Shown one piece after another: positions 39,775-51,661 of a stretch of 64,000 nt of DNA; positions within the stretch are counted from its first letter, which is position 1, and each line of letters begins with the position of its first letter. The stretch comes from Dermatophagoides farinae (lineage: Eukaryota; Arthropoda; Arachnida; Sarcoptiformes; Pyroglyphidae). Location: contig NC_134686.1 in the NCBI RefSeq assembly GCF_024713945.1, positions 1,016,001 through 1,080,000 on the forward strand. Direction: 5' to 3'. A model generated the notes under the pieces. The model saw only the letters and a list, made by a program, of their open reading frames with translations. It was not told the origin of the DNA and ran no database searches. A program made the position numbers and the translations under genes.

Positions 39775-40018
39775 AGAAAAAACAAACAAAATTCTATCAG
39801 ATCATTGACCAAATGTCTATTTTGACCCATTTTGTTTGCTATTAATAATAATAATAATAATCTCTGTATAATATAATTTGAAATGGAAACAATAAAATTC
39901 GAATTTTTCAAAAAAAAAAAAAAAAATTGATTTCATTTCAATTTTTAATATTTAAATTTGCAAATTCCCATTACTTTTTTACTCTGATTGATGTGACAAT
40001 ATTTAATTTCATATATCG

Positions 40019-41141
40019 ATGGTTGACAATCAACAACAGCAACAACAACAACAACAGCGACAGCAACAACGGCAAACATCATCATCAATCAACATTAATC
40101 ATTGTCAACAGATTATGAAACATGGTTATCGAATAAATAATCTAATTGGAACCGGATCATATGCTTGTGTTTATAAAGCACAACAAATACGATTCAATCG
40201 TATGGTAGCAATTAAATTTATTAATTTTAATCAATGTTCAGATTATTATCGTAAAAATTTTCTCCGTTATGAAATACATATCATACGAATGTTGAATAAT
40301 AAACCACATGTGAATATAATAGATTTCATTGAAGCATTCAATATTGATCAACCACCAACAATCAATGGTTATGTTATTGTTATGGAATTTATTGAAAATG
40401 GTACATTAAGAGATCGTATATTGGAAAAAGGACGACAAAGTGAAAGACGATCACGGCTATTGTTTCGTTCGATTTGTAATGGTTTACTTCATATGCATGA
40501 AAATCAAATAGCACATCGTGATGTTAAATTGGACAATATTTTACTTACCATTGATGATCAGCCAAAAATTTGTGATTTTAGTTTATCGATACTATGGACA
40601 AATAATAATGATCGTAAAAAATTATGTGAAGATTATTGTGGCACTGAATTGTATTTACCACCGGAAATTTATCGAAAGTAAGTAGGTAAAATGAAATGAA
40701 ATTAAAAAAAAATCCAAAAAAAAACCAAATCAAATTCCTTACAGAATTCCTTACAATCCAATGGCATATGATGTTTGGAATTGTGGCGTTTGTCTTTACA
40801 TTGTCACCAGCGGTATGTTTCCATTTCATTCGGATGATGAACAACTGGTTGTACAACATCAATTGAATCATAATTATCGTCAACAATCACAATATCAACG
40901 ATTATCCACTAATCTAAAACAATTGATCAACAGCATGTTGGAACCAGATTTCAATAAACGTTTAAATATCAATGAAGTTTTATATTCAAAATGGTTCAAC
41001 AGTATTAGTGATAACAATAGTATCAATATTCAACAACGTACAATCAGCCGTAATAGTAATAATAATCGACGACAATCATTATTTCAATCGATATCGAAAA
41101 AAAATAAATTTTCTACTTTGAATATCAATAAAAAACGATAA
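40019..41141 (+). CDS. Ser/Thr protein kinase of the TSSK-like group with a DFS motif
   Basis: Exons 40019-40677 and 40745-41141 give 351 residues. After a Q-rich N terminus: glycine loop LIGTGSYACVYKA, VAIK with the ATP-binding Lys, the helix-C Glu in LRYEIHIIRML, catalytic loop AHRDVKLDNILL, then KICDFSLSIL, where the usual DFG is DFS, and the substrate loop CGTELYLPPEIYRKIPYNP, followed by AYDVWNCGVCLYIVTSGMFPF. The CGT..PPE..IPYNP.AYDVW region is close to testis-specific serine kinases, which act in sperm formation. The metal-binding Asp is kept; Gly to Ser at the third position is seen in a few kinases and may alter activity. No domain follows the kinase domain. Expression in males would fit the name but cannot be seen here. 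Confidence 0.82.
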
Positions 41142-41207
41142 TGGTAAATGATGGATAATCATTTGCACATTTATTTATTAATTAATCAAAGAGAAAAAAA
41201 AATTTTA

Positions 41208-42542
41208 TTAAATTGCTAATTCATCGGCTGGATGATATAATTCACCTAAAAGTCGATAAACATCTGATGGTGTTGTTCCGCCACTAGTTTTTTTTTGTAA
41301 AACAGAAAAAAACAAAAACAAATGATGAATGAAATAACGAACATCCAACAACAACTTACATGTTTGAAACAAAAATTGTTATCAATTCAGGTGGTACATA
41401 ATCAAATGCCGGATTCACTACCTGACAGTCAACCGAATAGCTATATTCATAATTAAGAACTTTTTCTGGTGATGAAAATTTATTGAATGCCATCTGGTCA
41501 TAACTGGCCATATGTTTGGGCGTCAATTTAAACATTCCGGTGCAGACAATAAACTAAACAAAACAGAAAAAAGAATTTGGGATTTGAAATGTAAAGTAAC
41601 ATGAATAATAATGCAATATACTAACAGGAACTGAATATTGTTTTGCAGCCAAAGCCAATGTATATGTACCAGAAACGGATTTAATACCACCATTGGCCAT
41701 TATTGAATGTGTACCGATTATTACTTTATTTACACGAGACATGACCGAAAATATTGCCGAATCATGAATCAATATGGTGTTTATATTTTCTTTAGCTAAA
41801 CTAATGGCCAAATCATGGCCATTATTATCTGGACCACATTCAGCAACGATAACCTGAAATTTTCTTTTCTTTTTGGCCACAAATTTAAGAAATGCTTCAA
41901 CCGTTTTTGATCGGCCAATAGTAAGAATAACTTCATCCCAATAGATATGTTCCATAGCTTGTTGGGCAATATTTTCACCACTTGTTTCCAATTCGCTTAA
42001 TAGTTCACCAATGGCTATGCTTATAGAATCTTTTACAATGGTCATTTCTTCTAATGTAGCTTCTTCTTTACATTGTTGATTATGTGACCATAAATTTATT
42101 ATTGATTCAAAACCTTCATCATCACGTATACCACGAATATGATTGAATTCTTCACGAATTATTTTCAATATTCTTTTCACCATATTATCAATCACTGGTT
42201 CTGTTGGCTGTTCTTTGATTAATGTTTTTCCAATTTCTTGAACTTTTTCAATCATATCTCTTTAAAAAATTTATATTCAATTTAATTCAATAAACTTTGT
42301 TCCAATTCAAAATAATAACATACCTAATTTTTGTCCATTCAGTATTGATAATCAGATCCAGGACCAACAATACGGTTTGTTTGGCAAAATTATATGAACC
42401 TGATATTTGTCTACAATGAAAAAATAAAATGAATATATCAAAACACGATAATTGTATTTATATTCAAAAAAACACAAAACACAAACCCATTTTTTATTTG
42501 CAGTAAAAATTCATTCAATTTTTTATCATAATCCATTTCCAT
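41208..42542 (-). CDS. EIF2B2: Translation initiation factor eIF2B subunit beta
   Basis: Five exons, complement(41208-41283, 41360-41553, 41626-42259, 42324-42410, 42487-42542), keep phase and give 348 residues (human 351). Conserved parts: QISGSYNFAKQT, NMVKRILKIIREEFNHIRG, ENIAQQAMEHIYWDEVILTI, GRSKTVEAFLKFVAKKKRKF, VIVAECGPDNNGHDLA, IFSVMSRVNKVIIGTHSIMA, TYTLALAAKQYSVP, and the final FVSNIGGTTPSDVYRLLGEL followed by YHPADEL. The protein is part of the regulatory core of eIF2B, the GDP-GTP exchange factor of eIF2 and the target of the integrated stress response. Joins are supported by restored conserved residues such as S-N-I-G-G. It is divergent from the Lifeguard gene; the gap holds a (CT)n tract. 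Confidence 0.95.
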
Positions 42543-44009
42543 CTTGAATTGAAAAATTATGATGAAATCCAAAAACAAACGGCGCCACGAAACAATTACA
42601 AAAAAAAAAATAAAATAGAAATTCCAAACCCACATGCAGCAGGTATCCTTAAACTATTTCCCACCAATGGATCCTGTTTAGGTGGAAATATACAATCTAT
42701 TGATCTCTCAGCCGCTGACTCTCTCTCTCTCTCTCTCTCTTCATTTCACACATTCATGACTCAAAAATTTGTTTATGTTTAATTGACGCCGTCAAAAAAT
42801 TTTCTTTTTTCTCATTTTTTTTTTGTTCCACCACTCAATTCAACCGTAACCGCAAATAAAATTGTATATTCGTTGTCCATACATATCATCGTGTCAATTT
42901 GGAAACATATTAATCAGAAGAATATATATTCGGTGGTAAGTGGATCATTTTTATTCGATTCTTTCAGGATTCTTTGATGATATAAAAGAAGAATTTTCAT
43001 CTTCCATATATGCTATTATTCGGCTTTTTTTTCGCATCGAAATTTTGTTTTTTTTTCTTTAAAAATTTCTATTTACACGTCGTCAATTTTCGAATTCATT
43101 CATAATATATGCTTAGCCACGATATTCTATTATAGTTCATTTTTAAAACATTCGATTTTTTTTTTTTTTCTGATTACCACCAATCTTTTTTTTCTCTTCC
43201 CTTGGCCCGTTTTATTGCTTGCTTGCTTACTTTTTATCTATGATTATTTTTCCAAAACACTAAAAGAACATGATTCATTAGCTATCTGGTTTCTCTGGTG
43301 TGATGACATCATTGTGCGTGAAACGAAAAAAAAAATGATTACATTGATCATCATCATTATGTGATTATTGAAAATCATTGATAATCTCAAATGCAACAAA
43401 TGCTTTTTTACATATTTCATTTCATATATGTATTTTAATAAATTGAAATGTTAAAGTAAAAAAAAAAATACATATGATTCATATTTTATCTATCCATCTC
43501 CATCTCTCTCTCTTTCATATTTTAAAACGTAGAAAAACAGTACAACAACAACAACAATAAAATAGAAAAAAATCAATTTGTAACCAAAGTAACAATTTTT
43601 TTTTTGCTTTTGTTTATGAGATTTGCAAAAAAAAATGAGTAGTGGTTTTCTTTTTTTTTTTTTTTTGATGTTGATGGATCCATTGTGTTTATAGTGAGAG
43701 CAGTGAGAATAGTTTTACCGATATAGTCTGTGCCGCTGTTTATCTTCTTTGCATTGTTTCTAGTATTTTCTTTTTCATACGATTTCTCTATATTGCACAC
43801 TATACTGTTGTTTGCGACACGACAAACCACCACCAATGTTGTAATTCTAATTTATTTGTGTGTTTTTTCCAACAATTTGTGTTTTGTTTTGTTTTTTGTA
43901 TTGAATCATCATCAATATTAAATTCGATTAATTGAACAAACAAATTTCGAATCAAAATTTTTTTTGTTTGTTTCTGATCTTAGAAAAAAAAACTAACAAA
44001 CAATACAAG
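42543..44009. other. Divergent promoter region of EIF2B2 and the Lifeguard gene
   Basis: 1.5 kb with a (CT)n tract at 42717-42740 (a possible GAGA-factor site), T-rich stretches and CAT repeats. The part around 42640-42720 is less repetitive and may be a 5' UTR exon of the Lifeguard gene. No coding exon recognised. Confidence 0.45.
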
Positions 44010-45902
44010 ATGTATAGTAATCAACAACAACAATATGGTACACCACAAGGTGGTCAATATCCTGGCCAATATCCAAGTTCAGGCTATCCAGATAGTCCAC
44101 CACAATATAATCCTGAAGCTGGTTTTGGTGATCAATTTGAAGGATTTAGTTCGAAAGCTGTCCGTCTTGGTAAGTTATCGATATGATATGTTATGTTAGA
44201 TAGAGATTGATCGATGAATGTATGAATTTCTGGTAATTGTATTTTGTATTTTTTTATTATTTGTGTAAAGGTTTCATTCGAAAAGTATATGGAATTTTAT
44301 CGGTTCAACTTGCCATCACATTTGGATTTGTATTTGCCATCTCTGGCAGTGACAAAGCCCAGGAATGGACCAGACAAAACAGTTGGCTAATGTTTGTGGC
44401 ATTGTAAGTTTTATGAAAATTAAAAATTTCAAAATTCTTATATCATATCAATGAAAATTATTTCCGTAACATCTTCTATAGGGCCGTAGTTTTGGTAACA
44501 ATGATTACTTTGGCCTGTTGTGGAGACATGGCTCGTAAAACTCCACATAATTATATTTGTTTGTTCTTATTCACGTTGGCCCAATCATTTTTGGTGGGCG
44601 TTACAGCTTCACTATATCAATTCCAAATAGTTATATATGCGGTATTGATAACTGGCGTTATTTGTCTTGGTTTGACATTGTTTGCATTCCAAACCAAGAT
44701 TGATTTCACTATATTCAATGGAATGATGTTTATAATATTCATTGTGTTTGTAATGTTTGGTTTCATCATGATGTTCTTTCCACGAAGTAACACTATGCAT
44801 TTAATTTATTCTTGTATTGGAGCCTTCCTCTTTTCAGCGGTAAGTGAATTTAATTCTCATTATCTTAATGCTATGATGATATATATTCATTAATTTAATT
44901 GATATGGTGAAAGCGGTAGCACGAACGGGATTATTTTTTTTTTGTTTTTTAGTTAAATAGCCTATAACCCCCTTATATAATTTAATAAGATCGTTTTTAT
45001 TTTACCAAATTTATTTGTAATTTTCATTTTTCTCTCCTTTTTTCATCATCATTTCGCTGCTATCAATTATTTAAAAAAAAACAACAACAACAACAACAGT
45101 TCTTAATAATCGACACTCAAATGATTATTGGTGGTTCACATAAATTGCAAATATCAACCGAAGATTATGTATTTGCAGCATTAACACTTTATTTAGATAT
45201 TATTCAGATATTCATGTATATTCTCAGCATTCTTGGTGCTGCTAATCGGAATTAGAAAAAAAAACAAGAAAAACATACCCTAATTCTTATTGATAATTAT
45301 TGTTCCCGAATGCTGCTGCTACTGCTACTGCTACTGCTGCTAATGTTCTATGACATAATTGAATCAAAAGAAGAAAAAATTCATTTACGATATAAATCAT
45401 TATAATCAAAACAATCATTATAATTATAATTATAATTATAATAATCTCTCATACAAAATGATTTGATTTGATTTTCATCTTGTGCTTATCATTTTAATCC
45501 ACTTATATATAGCACAATAATAATAAACAAAAAAAGAATATTCTTCTAAGCACTTCATGTTCTAATTCGATTAACTAACATATATTTCTATTTGTTTTTT
45601 CTCTTTTTTTTCCCTCGCTTTATCCTTGGATATTTAACGTATTCTTTTTTTCTGAATTTTTTTTTTATCATTATATGGCTGTGTTGAATAATAATCTAAT
45701 CGCTTTTGCACCAAAAAATTAAAAAAATGAAAACAAAATTCTACAGTTTCTATTGATCGACACGCAAATGATTCTTGGTGGTTCACATAAAATGCAATTC
45801 TCTGCTGAAGATTATGTATTTGCTGCATTGACATTATATCTGGATATTATCAACATCTTTATGTACATGTTACAAATATTACAAGCAGTTTCAAGTGATT
45901 AA
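44010..45902 (+). CDS. Lifeguard/TMBIM-family membrane protein with two alternative last exons
   Basis: Common exons 44010-44169, 44271-44403 and 44482-44839, then either exon A (45100-45255) or exon B (45747-45902); each form has 268 residues. The N terminus is Pro/Tyr/Gln-rich (GGQYPGQYPSSGYPDSPPQY), followed by FIRKVYGILSVQLAITFGFVF and six or seven membrane segments with FAFQTKIDFT, as in FAIM2/GRINA proteins. Exons A and B both code for the last membrane helix: FLIIDTQMIIGGSHK or FLLIDTQMILGGSHK, then EDYVFAALTLYLDII, which carry the acidic residues of the family's pore region. They differ at the C terminus (SILGAANRN or QILQAVSSD). The family sits in ER/Golgi membranes, leaks calcium and restrains cell death. 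The start is the first ATG after an A-rich leader. Confidence 0.92.
45522..45527 (+). other. Polyadenylation signal behind alternative exon A
   Basis: AATAAA 267 bases after the exon A stop and before exon B. It would let exon A act as a true last exon. Confidence 0.5.
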
Positions 45903-46452
45903 TCCGATTGTTGTTGTTTTTTTTTTTTGGTGTCCGAACAAATTATCATCATCATGCTATATAATCAATCCGAACATTTAATCGATCATGATTGCTTTGC
46001 AATGAAATTCTACCACAACAACAACAACAACAAAATTGAAATCAATGATCATCATCATCATCATCGTTCTTCATCTATTCTATTCTATTCTGTCATCCAG
46101 TTCTTTAAAATTTTTTTTCTTTCTTTTTTTTTTTGGCCATAATTTAGCGCTTTTGTTTGTTGCTATATCGTTTCAATCACATCATCATCATCATCACATC
46201 ACATTATTATTATTCCTACTCCTCACACACATATATATTCATAATCTTGCAGATGAGTAAAAAAAAAAGAGAGACTTATTCAAACAGAAATGTAATGTGC
46301 AAAAACAAATGATGAATAATATTTTGCTATATTTATAAAAAAAAAATAAAAATACTTAATATCTGATGAATAAAATGAAAAAATTTTATTAATTCATTCA
46401 TAAATAGTGTGTTTGTTTGTTTATTTTGTTTACAAAATTTGTTTATCAGCCA
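45903..46452. other. 3' UTRs of the convergent Lifeguard and ELAC2 genes
   Basis: Contains CAT and T-rich repeats and AATAAA-type signals on the plus strand (46346-46371). No further gene. Confidence 0.55.
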
Positions 46453-48651
46453 TCAAATCAATGATGATGATGATGATGATGAATGAGCATTAAATTTTCT
46501 TTCATAAAGATCAGTTCGATATTGTATACGATCAATATGTTTAGAATACATACATTTCAATGTATCATATAATAATGGTATTCTATATAATTGATCGGCT
46601 GATATGATCATATTATCAAATGCTAAACCAATGTTATCATCATTGTTCAGCTGTTCCATTGGTAATAATGGTAATTTACCATATCGTTGACTAAAATGTG
46701 TTAATAATGTAAATTTTGCTTGCATTTTATGGCCAACATTGATTGCTTCAGATATTGTTGAATGAAAATTTGTTTGGGCAAATTTATGCAGACCATCTTC
46801 AACTGTTGCTTCATGTATCAATAGATGACAATTATTATGGCCATATTTTATAAGACGATCACATGGTTTTGTATCACCAGAATAAATGAATTTAAATCCA
46901 CGTTTATCAGTGATACCAATGGCAAAAGCATATGCACAATGATCCACAGGTATTAGATCCATTTGTTGAATCTGTAATGTTTTCATTATATTCGAACGAA
47001 ATTGATGAAAAAATTGATTTCTAACCACATTGTAATGGTTATTATGATTTAAATTTATAATTTTTGAATTTTGTATAAATTGATGTACCATTGGTGGTAA
47101 TAGAATCCATAATTTGTTCATATTGTTTGATTGACATAATTGATTACGTTTTTTCAATAAATTAATCAAACCTAAATGATGATCTGAATGATGATGTGAT
47201 ATGAATATTGTTTTAATTTTGGCCAAAATTTTTGCAACACTGTTTTGGCCATAAAAATTCAACAATTGTCCATAGGTATTTTCACCACAATCAAATAGAA
47301 TGGAATTTTCTTCATCAATATTGACTAAAATTCCTGAAACATTACGTATAGGTAATGGATGTGATGAAGCGGTACCAAGAAATAAAAATTCTGGATATTT
47401 ATGATTCCATAGTCGTGAATGATTTGTTATAGATGATTGTTTTTTACGAAGATTTTCAATTGATTCTTCAATTCCATCACGTTCTGATCCATCTTTGTGT
47501 TGAAGTGCATCAACAATGGTAGGTAATTGTGGAACACAGTCCGTATTTATTTCCGACATTTCTGTTGTTGTTGATGAACGAAATATATATTTGATACCGG
47601 TTGGTGAATAGATTACATTATTATCATTATTATTATTCGATACACTAATAGTGGGTGATTGTTCCGTATTTCGTAAACACGGAAACAGACAAGAATCCAG
47701 TTGATTCAATTGAAGTTGAAATCGATAATTTGAACGAAGATTAAATGATGGATTGCTATTGGTAATCAATAAATGATGACTAGAATGATGTTGTTTGAAA
47801 AAATTATCATACGATTTTTCTTGTAAATTCAAATCATTGGTAAAATGAACCATAACATTGCATTTTGGTATGAATTCATTGATCACTTTGTTTACGGACA
47901 AATGTTCCAAATAATTTTTATCAATACATTCGAATATTAAAAAATTTTGTTCCGGTCTATCTGGATCACTTACATCGGATGGATGAATAATTTGGCCATA
48001 TTGATTTTGAACACATTGATTCTGTTCCAATTCAGTTACCAGATTACGTGGAACTTTTTGATGAAAACATTTTTCCAAATTTATTCTACCTCGTTGTGCT
48101 CGTAATGTACCAAGATATATGGCTGTTTTTATATTACCAAACACGATGGGAACAATTTGAATGGAAAGATTTTCATATACAAAATTCTTATCATCAAAAT
48201 AGTTATATTTTAGCCGTTTTAATTTTGTATCAAATACCGTACAATATTGTATGAATGTTTGATTTAAATCAGCATTGTTAATGTTTAAATGTCTAGAACC
48301 AGAATCATAACGTGCAAGTAACAATGAAGTCATGCCACTGTAATTATGCCATCTATTTGAAGTGGAAAAAAATGTATCAATTTTCGATGGTTTAAAACCT
48401 AAATCACATATTGAACGTTGAAGACCTTCACCACAATTGAACATAAAAATATGATCATTATAATCAAGAAATAATGAACGTGGATTTCCATCGGCACCAT
48501 TGCCAACAACACACAATGATACATTATCATCATTATTATGGACATTTGTTGTCACATTAGTTTTCGATAAATATGACAAATAACGAAAATCTGTGATTGT
48601 CCATAATGGGCGAATAAATGTTCTTCTGATGGTGGTCAAACTGAAAAACAT
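46453..48651 (-). CDS. ELAC2: Long-form tRNase Z (zinc phosphodiesterase ELAC2)
   Basis: A single uninterrupted frame of 732 residues; long tRNase Z proteins are usually 750-830. The start MFFSLTTIRRTFIRPLWTIT is a good mitochondrial targeting signal. The inactive N-terminal half has VVGNGADGNPRSLFLDYND, NCGEGLQRSICDLGFKPSKI. The active C-terminal half has EFLFLGTASSHPLPIRNVSG, ILFDCGENTYGQL, the metal motif IFISHHHSDHHLGLI, IYSGDTKPCDRLI, LLIHEATVEDG and a late HFSQRYGKLP. The enzyme cuts the 3' trailer from tRNA precursors in nucleus and mitochondria. An intronless gene of this size stands out, as its neighbours all have introns. A CTCF-like site lies 79 bases upstream. Confidence 0.93.
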   Translation of the reverse strand: MFFSLTTIRRTFIRPLWTITDFRYLSYLSKTNVTTNVHNNDDNVSLCVVGNGADGNPRSLFLDYNDHIFMFNCGEGLQRSICDLGFKPSKIDTFFSTSNRWHNYSGMTSLLLARYDSGSRHLNINNADLNQTFIQYCTVFDTKLKRLKYNYFDDKNFVYENLSIQIVPIVFGNIKTAIYLGTLRAQRGRINLEKCFHQKVPRNLVTELEQNQCVQNQYGQIIHPSDVSDPDRPEQNFLIFECIDKNYLEHLSVNKVINEFIPKCNVMVHFTNDLNLQEKSYDNFFKQHHSSHHLLITNSNPSFNLRSNYRFQLQLNQLDSCLFPCLRNTEQSPTISVSNNNNDNNVIYSPTGIKYIFRSSTTTEMSEINTDCVPQLPTIVDALQHKDGSERDGIEESIENLRKKQSSITNHSRLWNHKYPEFLFLGTASSHPLPIRNVSGILVNIDEENSILFDCGENTYGQLLNFYGQNSVAKILAKIKTIFISHHHSDHHLGLINLLKKRNQLCQSNNMNKLWILLPPMVHQFIQNSKIINLNHNNHYNVVRNQFFHQFRSNIMKTLQIQQMDLIPVDHCAYAFAIGITDKRGFKFIYSGDTKPCDRLIKYGHNNCHLLIHEATVEDGLHKFAQTNFHSTISEAINVGHKMQAKFTLLTHFSQRYGKLPLLPMEQLNNDDNIGLAFDNMIISADQLYRIPLLYDTLKCMYSKHIDRIQYRTDLYERKFNAHSSSSSSSLI

Positions 48652-49130
48652 TTTGAACCCAAAAAAACCAAAAACAAATGAAATCCAAAAACACGTGAAT
48701 AATTTTGATAATAATAAAAAAACATAATGGCGCCATCTGATGAGAACAAATTTAAATTTACAATTTTTTTTTCAAATCCATTTAATTCATACATGCAAAT
48801 GAAATTTTTTTTCCTGTTTGTTGTTGTTGAAAATATATTTACAAAAAAAAAAAAAAAAAATAATAAAAATAAAATAAAATAAAATCTTATTAACCCTATA
48901 TAATATATTTGACAAACCATTTGAATGAAAAAAAACCCGTTAATTGGTTAAAAACAAAGACAAACAAACAAACAAACAAAGACAAACACAGACAAACACA
49001 TACACAAAAGAATAATTTCAATTCTGAACGACATAATATAATTCCAATATAGTTTCTAGTTTTTTCCCAACCCCCCCCCCCCAATTTTGTTGTTAATGAT
49101 GATTGCAAAGTGGTCCATATATTTATATTT
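48652..49130. other. Gap between ELAC2 start and SUPT20H end
   Basis: Holds the ELAC2 promoter with a CTCF-like site at 48730-48743, an A-run, a 12-base C-run near 49071 and the SUPT20H 3' UTR. No gene recognised. Confidence 0.5.
48730..48743 (-). promoter_or_regulatory. CTCF-like site upstream of ELAC2
   Basis: TCATCAGATGGCGC on the minus strand agrees with 12 of 14 positions of the CTCF core. The 13-base string CGCCATCTGATGA recurs exactly at 4472-4484. Confidence 0.4.
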
Positions 49131-51661
49131 TCAACCAATTTTGCTAGTGAAAACTTGATTTCCTTGTAGAATAAAATTGACATTGGTTGGAACATAGGTT
49201 ACATTATTATTATTAGCAGTAGTAGTAGAAGCAGTAGTGGTATTAGTACTATTTGATGATTGAATTTCATTACTATTGTTGTTGGTTTGCTGTTGTAATT
49301 GATCTTGATTATGATGATGATGACGGTTATTAACATCATTTGTAAATGTAACCGGAACATTTTGTTGTGAATTTGTTGTATTTGTCATTTGAACAACATT
49401 AGCAACTGTACCAGCAGTAGTACCTGTTGTTGTCGATGAATTTGTATTTAGATTTGTATTTGGAACTAATGCAATTTGGCCAGATTTTAATTGTTGTAAT
49501 GAAAATGAAAGTGGTATACGTATAGGTATCTGTTGTGTTCCATTTTGATGATATTGACCGGTGGCTGTTGTGCTTACATTCAACAATACTGGCTGCTGCT
49601 GCTGTTGCTGCTGCACAGGATGATGATGATGATGATGATGTGATTGAATTGTCGATTGTTGATTACTATTATTCGTTGTATTAGTTGTCGTATTCAAAGA
49701 AATCATAGATGTCGAATGATGATTATTTTCATTGTTATTGATCACTTCTAATGAAAAAAAAACATTTATTAATGTGAAATAAAATAACACAAATGTTACC
49801 TTTATTGATGACATTCGAATTAGCTGCTTGAATTAATTTTAAATTTGAATGTTTTATCACAATTTGATTCGGAGTCAATTTCGTCATTGTTGAGGTATTG
49901 TTTATGGCTGATGATGCTGATAATGGTAATGATGATGATGGTAATGATGATGAAACGGTAGTTGTCGTGATTATCGTTCCTGTATTATCACTAGAAACAT
50001 TTGTAGTATGAATTTGATGATTATTATTGATCAATGAATTCAAAATGATAGTTTGTTTAGAAGCCTGATGCTGTTGAATGTTTGATTCATTGTTTTTCAT
50101 TGTAATAATTTGAGATTGTTGATTCGATTGCTGTTGTTGTTGTTGTTGCTGCTGTTCAACTTTTAATTTTGCTAAATTTTGCTGCCGTAACAGATACATT
50201 TCAACAGCTTGAGTATGTTTCACTTTTGGTTCTTCATTGCCGATTCGTTGAGTAATTTTAATCATTTTTTTTCCATTCTCTGAAAATGTTTCAATAAATT
50301 GTTCGATATAACGACGTTTCATTTCTTTTGGACCAAGATAAAAACTAGAATTCGGGAAAAAAATGAAAGAAAAAGAAATAAATAAAATAAATTCATCATC
50401 TATTATGATGATACTTACTTTGGTGCCGATTTAGAATCACCATTCTTCATGTTGATAATATTACCAAAATAAACATCATCATATGGTCGACGAAATATGG
50501 TCAATGTTATAATTGTTCCGGTTGTGTCTAAAAATTCCATTCGATATTCTTCAGTTTTCATTAATTCAACATTCGATTGGCAATCTTTCGGTTCGATCAA
50601 TTGTTTAGCCAATTTTTCTACATCTTTATATTCAGTTTGCATTATTTTCATCTGGCTTTCAATTGCAGCTGAATTTGGTTTCATTTTTTGCTGTATGAAT
50701 GTAGTTGGTTTTTTGGTTTTCAAAAAATTGAGTAATCTAAATTCTTTTGATTGATCATTAGTGATTATTGTTTTGAGTCTTTTTCTTGGCAGTCTTAAGA
50801 ATAATTTGTTACCAAATATTAATTTTTTTCTTGATAATTTTTTCGATAAAATGCCTATACATGGATTAGGATCAAGACATAATTTTGGCGATGTTAGATA
50901 GATCAATTTGGATTCCAATTTCAGTCTAGATGTATTTGTCCATATATAATTCTTGTTTGTCAATCCAATGATCTTTTTTACATCATTATAAAGGCTTAAA
51001 CTAGTTGGCTTTAATAAAATGAAATATGAATTGAAAAAATCTGTCGATGATTGACGATAATCACGTATTTCGGTAATAATACAACCATTATAGTAGATAT
51101 TTTTAAAATCAAACATTTCTATCACATCTATCAATTTCGGTGGCAGCTCTTCATTATCGATATAATCAACAATATGATTATCTTCACAGGTAAAATGGAC
51201 TCGTTCGAATACTGTATCGGAATCGAACAATTTGATACCGAAACTGATGATGGACCATCATAATAATAATAATAATCGAAAATGTTTAGAAAAAAAAAAC
51301 TAAATATAAATGTTCATAACATGGATAGATACCTGAATTGATGATTTTTGAACAATGATATCACAACATAGTCCAATTGTTCATTGACGATTAAACTATT
51401 TAGAAAATAGTTGCAATTTTTCAGATTCTTTACGATTATATTCCATTGGAACAAAAATATGATTTTATTACATTTTTTTTTTTTTGAAAAAATTGATCTA
51501 ATAAATCACATTCATACCTTATATAAATTGACCAGATATGATTTTGAATCAACATCTGCATTATTAAAATTATAATTATCTTCTTCAACTTCTTCTTCAG
51601 TTTCACAGGCTTCGTTGGCCGGTATTTGATGCATCATTCTATTAAATATGATCGAGGACAT
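49131..51661 (-). CDS. SUPT20H: SPT20 homolog, SAGA coactivator subunit
   Basis: Five exons, complement(49131-49747, 49800-50344, 50419-51243, 51333-51427, 51518-51661), keep phase and give 741 residues. Conserved SPT20 domain: ELPPKLIDVIEMFDFKNIYY, NGCIITEIRDYRQSS, YFILLKPTSLSLYNDVKKI, LESKLIYLTSPKLCLDPNPC, LRLPRKRLK, FRLLNFLKTKK, TLTIFRRPYDDVYFGNI, then FYLGPKEMKRRYIEQFIETF. The C-terminal half is Q/N/T/S-rich, as in the family. SPT20 holds the SAGA histone-acetyltransferase complex together; human SUPT20H (p38IP) also binds p38 MAP kinase and ATG9. The second exon is short (95 bases) and its join restores a clean SFGIKLFDSD. The N-terminal exon is acidic. Function is by family; the low-complexity tail cannot be aligned. 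Confidence 0.88.

Noticed and set aside
41490-41500. CATCTGG box inside EIF2B2 as another CTCF-like site
   Set aside because: It is coding sequence for a conserved part of EIF2B2 and matches the motif poorly outside the core.
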